A stretch of 64,000 nucleotides of DNA, taken from the NCBI GenBank assembly GCA_039725955.1, contig CP091033.1, forward strand, positions 310,001 through 374,000, read 5' to 3'. Below the pieces are notes generated by a model. The model made no database searches. It saw only the letters and a program-made list of their open reading frames with translations, and was not told the DNA's origin. Shown here piece by piece: positions 1 through 7,349 of this stretch. The position numbers and the translations under genes were made by a program. Source of the stretch: Sinorhizobium sp. B11 (lineage in GTDB: Bacteria; Pseudomonadota; Alphaproteobacteria; Rhizobiales; Rhizobiaceae). Position 1 is the stretch's first letter. Each line of letters opens with the position of its first letter.

Positions 1-115
1 GGAGATCGATCACCGACATCTCGCCACCGATATGGCCAGCGCCCGCCTCGTATACGGCCTGGAGGTCGCGCAGACGTATCTGGCGAGCAACACGTTCAAG
101 TTCGGAAGGCTCCAT
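1..115 (-). CDS. Transketolase, N-terminal (ThDP-binding) subunit, partial
   Basis: Only the first 38 codons are in the window; the gene continues past the left edge. Reading leftward from the ATG at 113-115 gives a short helix (MEPSELERVARQIRLR) followed by AGAGHIGGEMSVID, the signature of the thiamine-diphosphate domain at the start of transketolases, where the His contacts substrate or cofactor phosphate. Family members split into two genes are common beside rhizobial sugar operons, so this is probably the N-terminal half, but its length cannot be checked here. A good ribosome site (GAGAGGAAACG) precedes the ATG. It is transcribed divergently from the ABC importer operon, which suggests shared control and a role in moving two-carbon units from the imported sugar into the pentose-phosphate pool. 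The role in this pathway is inferred. Confidence 0.8.
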   Translation of the reverse strand, partial: MEPSELERVARQIRLRDLQAVYEAGAGHIGGEMSVIDL

Positions 116-128
116 CGTTTCCTCTCGT

Positions 129-158
129 GCATAAATATTCACTATGTTATATTTTTGC
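129..158. promoter_or_regulatory. Candidate operator upstream of transketolase gene
   Basis: GCATAAATAT (129-138) and ATATTTTTGC (149-158) form an inverted repeat with one mismatch and a 10-base gap, so the half-sites are about two helical turns apart. It sits in an AT-rich patch just upstream of the transketolase start. The core ATAAATATTC recurs at 271-280 in front of the divergent importer operon. The regulator is not in the window. Confidence 0.4.
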
Positions 159-268
159 ATATGAGCGAGCTTAGTCAAGCCCCTTGTTGATTGTCCAGCC
201 TCCAGTATCCGCAGAAAAGCCGGTTGACAGCATCTAAGCAAGTTGTTAATGAATTTTCCAGCAGGCAT

Positions 269-280
269 GAATAAATATTC
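269..280. promoter_or_regulatory. Second copy of the candidate operator, upstream of importer operon
   Basis: GAATAAATATTC has palindromic arms (GAATA/TATTC) and shares ATAAATATTC with positions 131-140, exactly 140 bases away. It lies 49-60 bases before the permease start codon. One copy near each divergent start suggests a single regulator acting on both, possibly by looping; this is inference. Confidence 0.4.
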
Positions 281-328
281 TAGCTTGAGGAAATAGTGGC
301 CGCCGGCCTTGATCTTTAGGGAGGAACG

Positions 329-1312
329 ATGGTGGCGATCGACGTGAATGAACAGAGCCGGCCGTCCGGTACGTGGGTCAGCAAGCTCACGGGAGCAACC
401 GGTCCGCTCATCGGACTGCTTTTGCTCTGCCTGTTCCTGACCTTCAGCACTGATACATTTCTCTCCGTCCGCAATGGTCTGAACATTCTCGACCAGATCA
501 CCGTGCTCGGGATCATGGCAGTCGGCATGACCTTCGTGATCCTGATCGGCGGCATCGACCTTTCGGTAGGCTCGGTCCTAGCTCTCGCGATGATGGTGAT
601 GGGCTGGACGGCGAATATCGCCGGTCTGCCGCTCGGCCTCGGCATCGTGGCGGCGCTTATTGCCTCGATGATCAGCGGCCTTATCGTCGGCATCATGGTC
701 ACCTGGTTCAGGGTCCCCGCCTTTATCGCGACGCTCGCGATGATGTCGGCTGCGCGCGGCGTGGCAAACATGATCACCGACGGCCAGCAGATCGTGGGCT
801 TTCCTGACTGGTTCATGATGCTGGCCATTGACCGCCATTTCGGCATCCTGACTGCAACCGTCTTCCTGATGCTGGCAGTCGTCGCAGCTGCCTGGATTTT
901 CCTGCACTTCCGCGCAGAAGGACGCATGCTCTATGCGGTCGGCGGCAATCCCGAAGTTGCCCGTCTTGCCGGCATCAATGTCCAGCTTGTGACTATTCTT
1001 GTGTACGTGGCGAGTGCCGCGCTTGCAGGTCTTGCCGGTATCGTTCTTGCTGCCCGTCTCGACTCTGCCCAGCCGTCCAGCGGCTTCGGCTACGAACTCG
1101 ACACGATCGCAGCGGTCGTTATCGGCGGAACATCACTGTCGGGCGGTGCCGGCGGCATCGGTGGCACGCTGATCGGCGTCCTGATCATCGGTGTGCTGCG
1201 CAACGGCCTCAACCTGCTCAACGTCTCACCCTTCCTGCAGCAGGTCATCATCGGTGTCGTGATCGTTCTCGCGGTCGGCGCCGAGACAATCCGCAAGCGG
1301 CGCGCTGTCTGA
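329..1312 (+). CDS. ABC sugar importer, permease (RbsC type)
   Basis: This 327-residue, very hydrophobic inner-membrane protein has the length and pattern of the ribose/xylose/erythritol (CUT2) permease family. The diagnostic GGIDLSVG stretch is at residues 74-81, and a glycine-rich GGTSLSGGAGG segment lies before the last membrane helices. It would form a homodimeric channel with the ATPase and binding protein encoded directly downstream. The ATG at 329 has a strong ribosome site (GGGAGGAACG). The order here is permease, binding protein, ATPase. The substrate is not readable from sequence; the neighbours (transketolase, TIM-family isomerase, two SDRs) point to a small sugar or polyol. Confidence 0.9.
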   Translation: MVAIDVNEQSRPSGTWVSKLTGATGPLIGLLLLCLFLTFSTDTFLSVRNGLNILDQITVLGIMAVGMTFVILIGGIDLSVGSVLALAMMVMGWTANIAGLPLGLGIVAALIASMISGLIVGIMVTWFRVPAFIATLAMMSAARGVANMITDGQQIVGFPDWFMMLAIDRHFGILTATVFLMLAVVAAAWIFLHFRAEGRMLYAVGGNPEVARLAGINVQLVTILVYVASAALAGLAGIVLAARLDSAQPSSGFGYELDTIAAVVIGGTSLSGGAGGIGGTLIGVLIIGVLRNGLNLLNVSPFLQQVIIGVVIVLAVGAETIRKRRAV

Positions 1313-1428
1313 ACATCAGGCCCGCAGGTGATGCGGGCCGCGTGAAATTCCTCTCCGAAAGGTTTGGAGCGGATCTATTGCCCGAGGGGGAGGATACCCA
1401 AGGGTTCACTAACAACGGAGGAACTGAC

Positions 1429-2358
1429 ATGAAATTTGCGCGCACTCTGCTCGCGTCTGCTGCCCTGCTTGGTCTCAGCCTCGGATCCGTTCACGCGGCC
1501 GAAGTCAAGAAGCTTGGCCTTGCCGTCGCAAACCTGCAGGCAAACTTCTTCAACCAGATCAAGCAGTCGGTTGAAGACGAAGCCAAGAAGCGGGGCATCG
1601 AGGTCGTTACCGTCGACGCCAAGGGCGACGGCCCGACGCAGGTCAACCAGATCCAGGACCTTCTGACCCAGAACATCGACGCTCTCATCTATATCCCGGC
1701 TGGTGCAGCCGCGGCTACCGTTCCGGTGAAGCTTGCAAAGCAGGCAGGCATCCCGGTCGTCAACGTCGACCGCAATGCCGAAGGTGCTCCGGGCGACACG
1801 TTCCTGGCGACGGACTCCGTTGCCTCCGCCAAGGCGGTTTGCGACTACATCCTCAAGGAAGCCGGCGGCAAGGGCAAGATGGTCATCATCCACGGCCAGA
1901 AAGGCACCACGCCCGAGCTTGATCGTTCCAAGGGTTGCGCGGAATCCCTGAAGGCCAATCCGGACGTCAAGGTTGTTGCCGAACAGTATTCCAACAACTG
2001 GTTCCAGGACGAAGGCTTCCAGATCATGCAGAACATGCTGCAGGCCAATCCGGATGTCACGATCGTCTTCGCTCAGGCAGACGCGCTGGCGCTTGGTGCC
2101 GCCCAGGCAATCAAGGTTGCAAACCCTTCGCAGAAGATCGTCGTTGGCGGTTTCGATGGTGATACTGCCGCCCTCGAAGCTCTCAGCAAGGGTGTCTTCG
2201 ATGTGACGGCCACGCAGCAGACCCAGAAGATGGGCCGCGAAGCCGTCGCTAACGCTATCAAGCTTGTCGCTGGCGAGAAGGTTCCGCCGGTTCAGCTTCT
2301 CGATGCGACGCTGACGACCAAGGAAAACGTAGCAGGCTTCATCGCCAACCATCCTTAA
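1429..2358 (+). CDS. ABC sugar importer, periplasmic binding protein (RbsB type)
   Basis: This 309-residue periplasmic binding protein (peripla_BP_4/RbsB family) starts with a Sec signal (MKFARTLLASAALLGLSLG, cleaved after HAA). The mature part opens with KKLGLAVANLQANFFNQIK, the first beta strand and helix of ribose-binding-like proteins, and later has VGGFDGD, typical of the sugar-binding cleft. The ATG at 1429 was chosen over an upstream in-frame ATG at 1342 because it follows GGAGGAACTGAC and begins a clean signal peptide. It captures the sugar for the permease and ATPase on either side. Specificity is unknown. Confidence 0.9.
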   Translation: MKFARTLLASAALLGLSLGSVHAAEVKKLGLAVANLQANFFNQIKQSVEDEAKKRGIEVVTVDAKGDGPTQVNQIQDLLTQNIDALIYIPAGAAAATVPVKLAKQAGIPVVNVDRNAEGAPGDTFLATDSVASAKAVCDYILKEAGGKGKMVIIHGQKGTTPELDRSKGCAESLKANPDVKVVAEQYSNNWFQDEGFQIMQNMLQANPDVTIVFAQADALALGAAQAIKVANPSQKIVVGGFDGDTAALEALSKGVFDVTATQQTQKMGREAVANAIKLVAGEKVPPVQLLDATLTTKENVAGFIANHP

Positions 2359-2385
2359 TCAGCCGAAATCTCGAGGAGGTGTGCT

Positions 2386-3864
2386 GTGACCGAGCCGGTT
2401 CTTTCCCTGAGGGGCATATCCAAGCGCTACGGACCACTCCAGGTTCTGAAAAATGTGGACCTGGACGTCTATCCCGGCGAGGTGGTGGCACTTCTCGGTG
2501 AAAACGGCGCCGGCAAGTCGACGCTGTCAGGCATCATTGCCGGATCGCGCACACCTTCCGAGGGCTCGATGACATGGCTGGGGCAGTCTTATGCCCCGGC
2601 CGCTCCGCGCGAGGCGATCGACAAGGGCGTCGTGCTGATCCATCAGGAGCTGCAGCTTCTGCCGCATCTTTCCATCGCCGAAAATGTCTTTATCGGCCGA
2701 TGGCCCATGAAAAATGGCGTCGTCGACCGCACCCAGATGGTCCGCCGTGCTCAGGAGCAACTTGCCCGGCTGAACCTGCACATTCCCGCGACCCGAAAGG
2801 TTGCCGGCCTTTCGACCGCCAATCAGCAGCTGATCGAGATTGCCAAGGCGCTGGCGCTCAACGCAAAACTCCTGATCCTCGACGAGCCGACCGCAGCCCT
2901 TGGCGGCGCGGAGACGGAGGCCTTGTTCGAGCAGGTCCGCAAGCTCCGCTCCGAGGGTGTCGGGATCATCTACATATCCCACCGCATGGAAGAGATCAAA
3001 AAGATCACCGACCGTATCGTCGTGCTTCGCGATGGAGAGCGCGTCCATGAATTTGCCGACAGCGCGACGCCGGTGCGCACGATCGTCGAAAGCATGGTCG
3101 GCCGCTCGCTCGATCGCATGTTTCCGACCCTTCCCGAGCCGACGAGCAGGCCCGTGCTTGAGGTGTCCGGCCTGACGTCGCCGGACGATTCCTTCCGCGA
3201 TGTGAGTTTCGACGTTCATGCCGGCGAGATCCTCGGCATCGCCGGCCTAGTCGGCGCCGGTCGCACCGAGCTCGTGCGGGCGATTTCCGGTGCCGATCCA
3301 ATCAGCGCCGGCTCGATCAGGCTGGAAGGCGAAGCGCTGAAGCTGCGCAGCCCTGCGGATGCGATCGCCAGGGGCATCGTGATGGTGCCCGAGGACCGCA
3401 AGGACCAGGGCCTCGTAGTTGCACATAAGATCAGCGAGAACATCATCTACGCCAATCTCGACAAGCTTGGCGGGCGCTGGCTCACCTCGGGCGTCAAACG
3501 CGTTTTCGCCGAAAAGGCGGTAACGAAATTCGGCGTGAAGGGGCGCGCAGAGCAATTCGCTTCCGATCTCTCGGGCGGCAACCAGCAGAAGGTCGTCATC
3601 GCCAAATGGCTGATGCGCGATCCCAAGGTCGTGGTGCTGGACGAGCCCACCCGCGGCATCGATGTCGGAGCCCGCGCCGGCATCTACGACATCATCGTCA
3701 ACCTGGCCAAACAGGGTGTTGCTGTCATCGTCGTGAGCTCCGACCTCGAGGAGGTTCTCGGCGTGTCGAACCGCATTCTCGTGCTGGCGCAGGGCAAGCA
3801 GGCAGGCATTCTGAAGCGTGACGAGGCAAACGACGTCTCGGTCATGGAACTCGCGACAATCTAG
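2386..3864 (+). CDS. ABC sugar importer, double ATPase (RbsA type)
   Basis: This 492-residue cytoplasmic ATPase has two fused ABC domains, as expected for the CUT2 family. The first has an intact Walker A (GENGAGKST, residues 38-46), an atypical signature (LSTANQQ) and Walker B LLILDEPTAAL. The second has the usual degenerate Walker A (GLVGAGRTE), a good signature (LSGGNQQKVVIAKWL) and Walker B VVLDEPTRGID. This pattern is normal for RbsA/XylG-like proteins. The start is GTG at 2386 after a strong GAGGAGGT site, 27 bases after the binding-protein stop. It powers import with the two preceding genes. Confidence 0.92.
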   Translation: MTEPVLSLRGISKRYGPLQVLKNVDLDVYPGEVVALLGENGAGKSTLSGIIAGSRTPSEGSMTWLGQSYAPAAPREAIDKGVVLIHQELQLLPHLSIAENVFIGRWPMKNGVVDRTQMVRRAQEQLARLNLHIPATRKVAGLSTANQQLIEIAKALALNAKLLILDEPTAALGGAETEALFEQVRKLRSEGVGIIYISHRMEEIKKITDRIVVLRDGERVHEFADSATPVRTIVESMVGRSLDRMFPTLPEPTSRPVLEVSGLTSPDDSFRDVSFDVHAGEILGIAGLVGAGRTELVRAISGADPISAGSIRLEGEALKLRSPADAIARGIVMVPEDRKDQGLVVAHKISENIIYANLDKLGGRWLTSGVKRVFAEKAVTKFGVKGRAEQFASDLSGGNQQKVVIAKWLMRDPKVVVLDEPTRGIDVGARAGIYDIIVNLAKQGVAVIVVSSDLEEVLGVSNRILVLAQGKQAGILKRDEANDVSVMELATI

Positions 3865-3885
3865 GCAAGACAGAAAGGAAGAGCG

Positions 3886-4674
3886 GTGTCCGACATCTCT
3901 CTGAACGCACCAAAACTATTCGATCTCAGCGGCCAGGTCGCCATCGTAACCGGCGCCGGCAGCGGCATCGGGCAAAGGATCGCCATTGGTCTTGCCCAGT
4001 GCGGCGCCGATATAGCGCTTCTCGATCGCCGCACCGATGACGGCCTTGCCACCACGGCCAGCCATATCCGGGCTGCCGGCCGCCGCTCGATCGAGATTGC
4101 CGCCGATGTCACCAGCAAGTCGTCTCTGGCGGATGCGGTCGCCCGCACTGAAGCCGATCTCGGTGCTCTCTCGCTTGCCGTCAATGCCGCCGGTATTGCC
4201 AATGCCAATCCCGCCGAGGAGATGGAAGAGGATCAGTACCAGACGCTGATGGACATCAACCTGAAGGGTGTCTTCCTGTCCTGCCAGGCTGAAGCGCGGG
4301 CGATGTTGAAGAATGGCCGCGGGGCTATCGTCAACATCGCCTCCATGTCGGGCGTAATCGTCAATCGCGGTTTGAGCCAGGCCCATTACAATGCCTCGAA
4401 AGCGGGCGTGATCCATATGTCGAAGTCGTTCGCCATGGAGTGGGTCGGGCGCGGCATCCGCGTCAACACGATTTCGCCGGGCTATACCGCAACGCCGATG
4501 AACACCCGGCCGGAGATGGTACATCAGACCAAGCTCTTCGAAGAGCAGACGCCGATGCAGCGCATGGCCAATGTCGATGAGATGGTCGGTCCGGCGGTCT
4601 TCTTGCTGTCGAATGCTGCAAGCTTCGTGACGGGCGTCGATCTGCTCGTCGACGGCGGCTTCTGCTGCTGGTGA
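3886..4674 (+). CDS. SDR-family dehydrogenase (sugar/polyol type)
   Basis: This classical short-chain dehydrogenase/reductase has 262 residues. TGAGSGIG (residues 22-29) binds the dinucleotide, Asp47 at the end of strand two favours NAD(H), NAAG is at 100-103, and the catalytic set is Ser155-Tyr168-Lys172 (YNASK). The C-terminal VDGGF is typical. It starts at GTG 3886, 21 bases after the ATPase stop, and ends 4 bases before tpiA, so it is clearly in the importer operon. It probably oxidises the imported polyol or a keto-sugar intermediate. The substrate cannot be read from sequence. Confidence 0.85.
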   Translation: MSDISLNAPKLFDLSGQVAIVTGAGSGIGQRIAIGLAQCGADIALLDRRTDDGLATTASHIRAAGRRSIEIAADVTSKSSLADAVARTEADLGALSLAVNAAGIANANPAEEMEEDQYQTLMDINLKGVFLSCQAEARAMLKNGRGAIVNIASMSGVIVNRGLSQAHYNASKAGVIHMSKSFAMEWVGRGIRVNTISPGYTATPMNTRPEMVHQTKLFEEQTPMQRMANVDEMVGPAVFLLSNAASFVTGVDLLVDGGFCCW

Positions 4675-4678
4675 TACG

Positions 4679-5416
4679 ATGCGCAAGCTGATCGCAGGCA
4701 ATTGGAAAATGAACGGTCTCATCTCCTCCCAAGCTGAGATCGAGGCGCTGAAGGGACTAACGGGCAGCGCGACGTGCGATATCGTCGTCTGCCCGCCCCT
4801 CACGCTGATCGATCGCGCGGTGGAGCGGGTCAGGGATTCGAACCTGGCCATCGGCGCACAGGATTGCCATGCGCAGCAGTCAGGTGCGCATACCGGCGAT
4901 GTCTCTGCTGAAATGCTTGCCGATGTCGGCGCGCGCTATGTCATCCTCGGGCATTCCGAGCGCCGTGTGTCTCACGGCGAAGATGATGAAATTGTCCTTG
5001 CAAAGGCGGTTGCCGCTCGTCGGGCGGGCCTGATCGCGATCGTGTGCGTCGGTGAAACGCGGCACGAGCGCGATGAAGGGCGAGCGATCGAAGTTGTTGG
5101 CGGGCAGCTGAGAGAATCCGTTCCCGAGGGAGCAACGAGCGCCAATCTCGTCATCGCCTACGAACCCGTATGGGCGATAGGAACCGGGCTGGTGCCGACC
5201 AACGAACAGATTGAGGAGGTCCATGCCGCGATCCGGCAGATGCTCGAAGAGCGGCTGGGCGATGACGGCCATTCGGTCAGGATCCTCTATGGCGGTTCGG
5301 TCAAGGCATCCAATGCCGAGGCGATTTTCGGGCTTCGCAATGTGGATGGAGCGCTGGTCGGCGGTGCTTCGCTGAAGGCATCGGAATTTGCCGGGATCAT
5401 TTCTGCAGCCGTTTGA
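4679..5416 (+). CDS. tpiA: Triose-phosphate isomerase family (operon copy)
   Basis: This 245-residue TIM-barrel enzyme has all hallmarks of triose-phosphate isomerase: NWKMN with Asn8 and Lys10, the electrophile His92 in ILGHSERR, the catalytic base Glu162 in AYEPVWAIGTG, and the phosphate-binding GGSVKASNA. Its place inside a sugar-import operon suggests a second, pathway-specific copy. Known relatives in tetritol catabolism (Brucella EryH, mycobacterial LerI) isomerise tetrulose phosphates instead of triose phosphates; that role fits here but is inference. The gene follows the SDR by 4 bases and would be co-transcribed. Confidence 0.88.
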   Translation: MRKLIAGNWKMNGLISSQAEIEALKGLTGSATCDIVVCPPLTLIDRAVERVRDSNLAIGAQDCHAQQSGAHTGDVSAEMLADVGARYVILGHSERRVSHGEDDEIVLAKAVAARRAGLIAIVCVGETRHERDEGRAIEVVGGQLRESVPEGATSANLVIAYEPVWAIGTGLVPTNEQIEEVHAAIRQMLEERLGDDGHSVRILYGGSVKASNAEAIFGLRNVDGALVGGASLKASEFAGIISAAV

Positions 5417-5490
5417 AGTCTGGTGAGGAGGCAAGTGTCGCCGGTTTGCAAAACGGCGCTCACGCGGGCTCCAGTGAAAGGATAAAGAGA

Positions 5491-6273
5491 ATGCAACGCT
5501 TCGAAAACAAGACCGTGGTCATTACGGGTGCAAGCCGCGGTATCGGTGCGGCGATTGCCAAACGCTTCGCGCGCGAGGGCGCCAATCTCGTGGTCTCCGC
5601 CAACGAGGAAAGTGTGCATGGCGTTGCCGAGCAGATCAAGGCCGACGGCGGAAAGGCGATCTCCTTTGTTGGCGACGTTACCGACAAGGCAAGCGTCAAA
5701 GCTCTCTATGACGCCGCTGAGGAGGCCTTCGGCGCTGTCGACGTCTCAATCCAGAATGCCGGTGTCATCACCATCGCCCGCATCGAGGACATGACCGAGG
5801 GCGAGTGGGACAAGGTCATGGCGGTCAATACCAAGGGCGTGTTCCTCTGTGCCCAGGAAGCGATCGCTCGCATGCGCAAACATGGTCGCGGCGGACGTAT
5901 CATCAACACGGCTTCCGGCCAGGCACGCGATGGCTTCATCTATACGCCGCATTATGCTGCCTCGAAGATGGGCGTCGTCGGCATCACCCAAAGCCTTGCC
6001 AAGGAAGTCGCGACCGACGGCATCACCGTCAACGCCTTCTGCCCGGGCATAATCGAAACCGACATGTGGGCCTATAATGACCAGGCATGGGGCAAACTGC
6101 TCGGCAACTACGCACCCGGCGAACTCATGAAAGAATGGGTCGAAGGCATCCCGATGAAGCGTGCCGGATCGGGCGAAGATGTCGCCGGCCTTGTCACTTT
6201 TCTTGCAAGCGATGACGCGGCCTATATCACCGGCCAGACCATCAATGTCGATGGCGGGCTGATCATGTCCTAG
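5491..6273 (+). CDS. SDR-family dehydrogenase, second copy
   Basis: A 260-residue short-chain dehydrogenase: TGASRGIG at residues 12-19, QNAG at 88-91, catalytic Ser142, Tyr155 and Lys159 (YAASK), and a C-terminal VDGG. It resembles sorbitol/acetoin-type SDRs. The ATG at 5491 follows GGATAAAGAGA and begins MQRFENKTVVITGASRG, the normal family start; an open frame upstream reaches into the tpiA end and is not needed. It lies 74 bases after tpiA in the same direction and is probably the last catabolic gene of the operon. It is different in sequence from the first SDR, so it may act on another intermediate. Confidence 0.85.
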   Translation: MQRFENKTVVITGASRGIGAAIAKRFAREGANLVVSANEESVHGVAEQIKADGGKAISFVGDVTDKASVKALYDAAEEAFGAVDVSIQNAGVITIARIEDMTEGEWDKVMAVNTKGVFLCAQEAIARMRKHGRGGRIINTASGQARDGFIYTPHYAASKMGVVGITQSLAKEVATDGITVNAFCPGIIETDMWAYNDQAWGKLLGNYAPGELMKEWVEGIPMKRAGSGEDVAGLVTFLASDDAAYITGQTINVDGGLIMS

Positions 6274-6383
6274 CGCTGTTCGACAATAGGAAACGGTGCT
6301 TTCATCACCGAGAGGCAATTCTCGCGACGTGATCTGTACCCAACCTCTTGCAGAACAAGCCATTCGTCATTTACATAAGCAGT

Positions 6384-6520
6384 GTTCTCAGGGCGGGGTG
6401 CAATTCCCCACCGGCGGTATCGAGGCAACTCGGAGCCCGCGAGCGCCTTCGTGAAAGCGAAGGGTCAGCAGATCCGGTGAGATGCCGGAGCCGACGGTCA
6501 CAGTCCGGATGGAAGAGAGC
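6384..6520 (+). ncRNA. FMN riboswitch (RFN element)
   Basis: The leader contains the conserved RFN pieces in order: AGGGCGGGGTG and CCCCACCGGCGGT near 6390-6418, AGCCCGCGAGC near 6434-6444, then GATCCGGTGAGATGCCGGAG and GCCGACGGTCACAGTCCGGA near 6471-6509, ending in GGAAGAGAGC. FMN binding normally switches off the downstream gene. Here that gene is ribB, a riboflavin-pathway enzyme, so flavin feedback control is expected. Confidence 0.95.
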
Positions 6521-6530
6521 AACGCAGAGG

Positions 6531-6553
6531 ACGCCGCTCGGCATGCGGCGTTT
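6531..6553 (+). terminator. Expression-platform hairpin of the FMN riboswitch
   Basis: ACGCCGC (6531-6537) pairs with GCGGCGT (6545-6551), followed by a short T run (TTT within 6551-6553). Placed just after the aptamer, it is a plausible terminator or anti-terminator platform. The T tract is short, so translational control at the ribB start is also possible. Confidence 0.5.
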
Positions 6554-6639
6554 CATATGCTTGTTCGCCCAAGGGATAATGGTGGCTTTTGACAGGCCAT
6601 GAATGCCGCTCACGCGGCTAACCCTTGAAAGGCAGAGAA

Positions 6640-7266
6640 ATGGCAATTTCCAAGATAGAAGATGCGATCGCCGCGATTGCGCGGGGCGAGATCGTGGTTG
6701 TCGTCGACGACCGCGATCGGGAAAACGAGGGCGACCTCGTCATTGCATCCGAAGCGATCACCCCGCAGGCAATCGCCTTCATGATGAATTATGCCCGTGG
6801 CCTCATCTGCGTGGCCATGGAAGGTGAGCGGTTGGACGAACTGCAGATCCCGCAGATGGTCCCCAACAATACCGAACTCCTGAAGACGGCGTTCACCGTC
6901 TCGGTTGACTATATCCCTGAAACGACAACCGGTATTTCAGCCGCTGACCGCGCCGCAACCGTTCGCGCGCTCATCGGCGAGGATTCCCGCCCTGAGGATT
7001 TTGCGCGGCCCGGTCATATCTTCCCGCTGCGTGCGCATGCGAACGGCGTGCTTTCGCGTCCGGGCCATACGGAGGCGGCTGTGGACCTCGCAAGGCTGGC
7101 TGGCCTGTCACCCTCGGGTGTCATCTGTGAAGTGGCCAATGATGATGGCACGATGGCGCGTCTGCCGGAGCTTGAGCAGTTTGCCGAGCGGCACGGCCTT
7201 CACTTGATCACCATCGAGGATCTCATTGCCTATCGGGGCGTGAGCGCGGCTGGTAGGGCTGCCTAG
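6640..7266 (+). CDS. ribB: 3,4-dihydroxy-2-butanone-4-phosphate synthase
   Basis: Makes the four-carbon unit of riboflavin (3,4-dihydroxy-2-butanone 4-phosphate plus formate) from ribulose 5-phosphate. The 208-residue protein carries the metal/active-site loop DDRDRENEGD (residues 23-32), His143 in SRPGHTEA, and GVICEV with Glu164. It has no C-terminal GTP cyclohydrolase II domain, so it is RibB and not RibBA. The ATG at 6640 after GAAAGGCAGAGA is preferred to an in-frame TTG at 6625. The gene is under the FMN riboswitch at 6384-6520. Its position behind a sugar operon is notable, but the riboswitch suggests a separate control unit. Confidence 0.95.
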   Translation: MAISKIEDAIAAIARGEIVVVVDDRDRENEGDLVIASEAITPQAIAFMMNYARGLICVAMEGERLDELQIPQMVPNNTELLKTAFTVSVDYIPETTTGISAADRAATVRALIGEDSRPEDFARPGHIFPLRAHANGVLSRPGHTEAAVDLARLAGLSPSGVICEVANDDGTMARLPELEQFAERHGLHLITIEDLIAYRGVSAAGRAA

Positions 7267-7310
7267 CTGCCGGTTGAGCAGTAAGCAGAGCGAGCTCAGT
7301 CGGCTCAAGG

Positions 7311-7335
7311 AAGGCCCGAACATTCGGGCCTTCGA
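7311..7335. terminator. Bidirectional terminator between ribB and thuB
   Basis: AAGGCCCGAA (7311-7320) and TTCGGGCCTT (7324-7333) form a perfect 10-bp stem with a 3-base gap, between two convergent genes. The A/T ends of the stem provide partial T tracts on both strands. Confidence 0.8.
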
Positions 7336-7349
7336 TATTTTCCAACCCG

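Noticed and set aside
1342..1428. Upstream extension of the sugar-binding protein
   Set aside because: It would bury the signal peptide inside the protein; the ATG at 1429 has a much better ribosome site.
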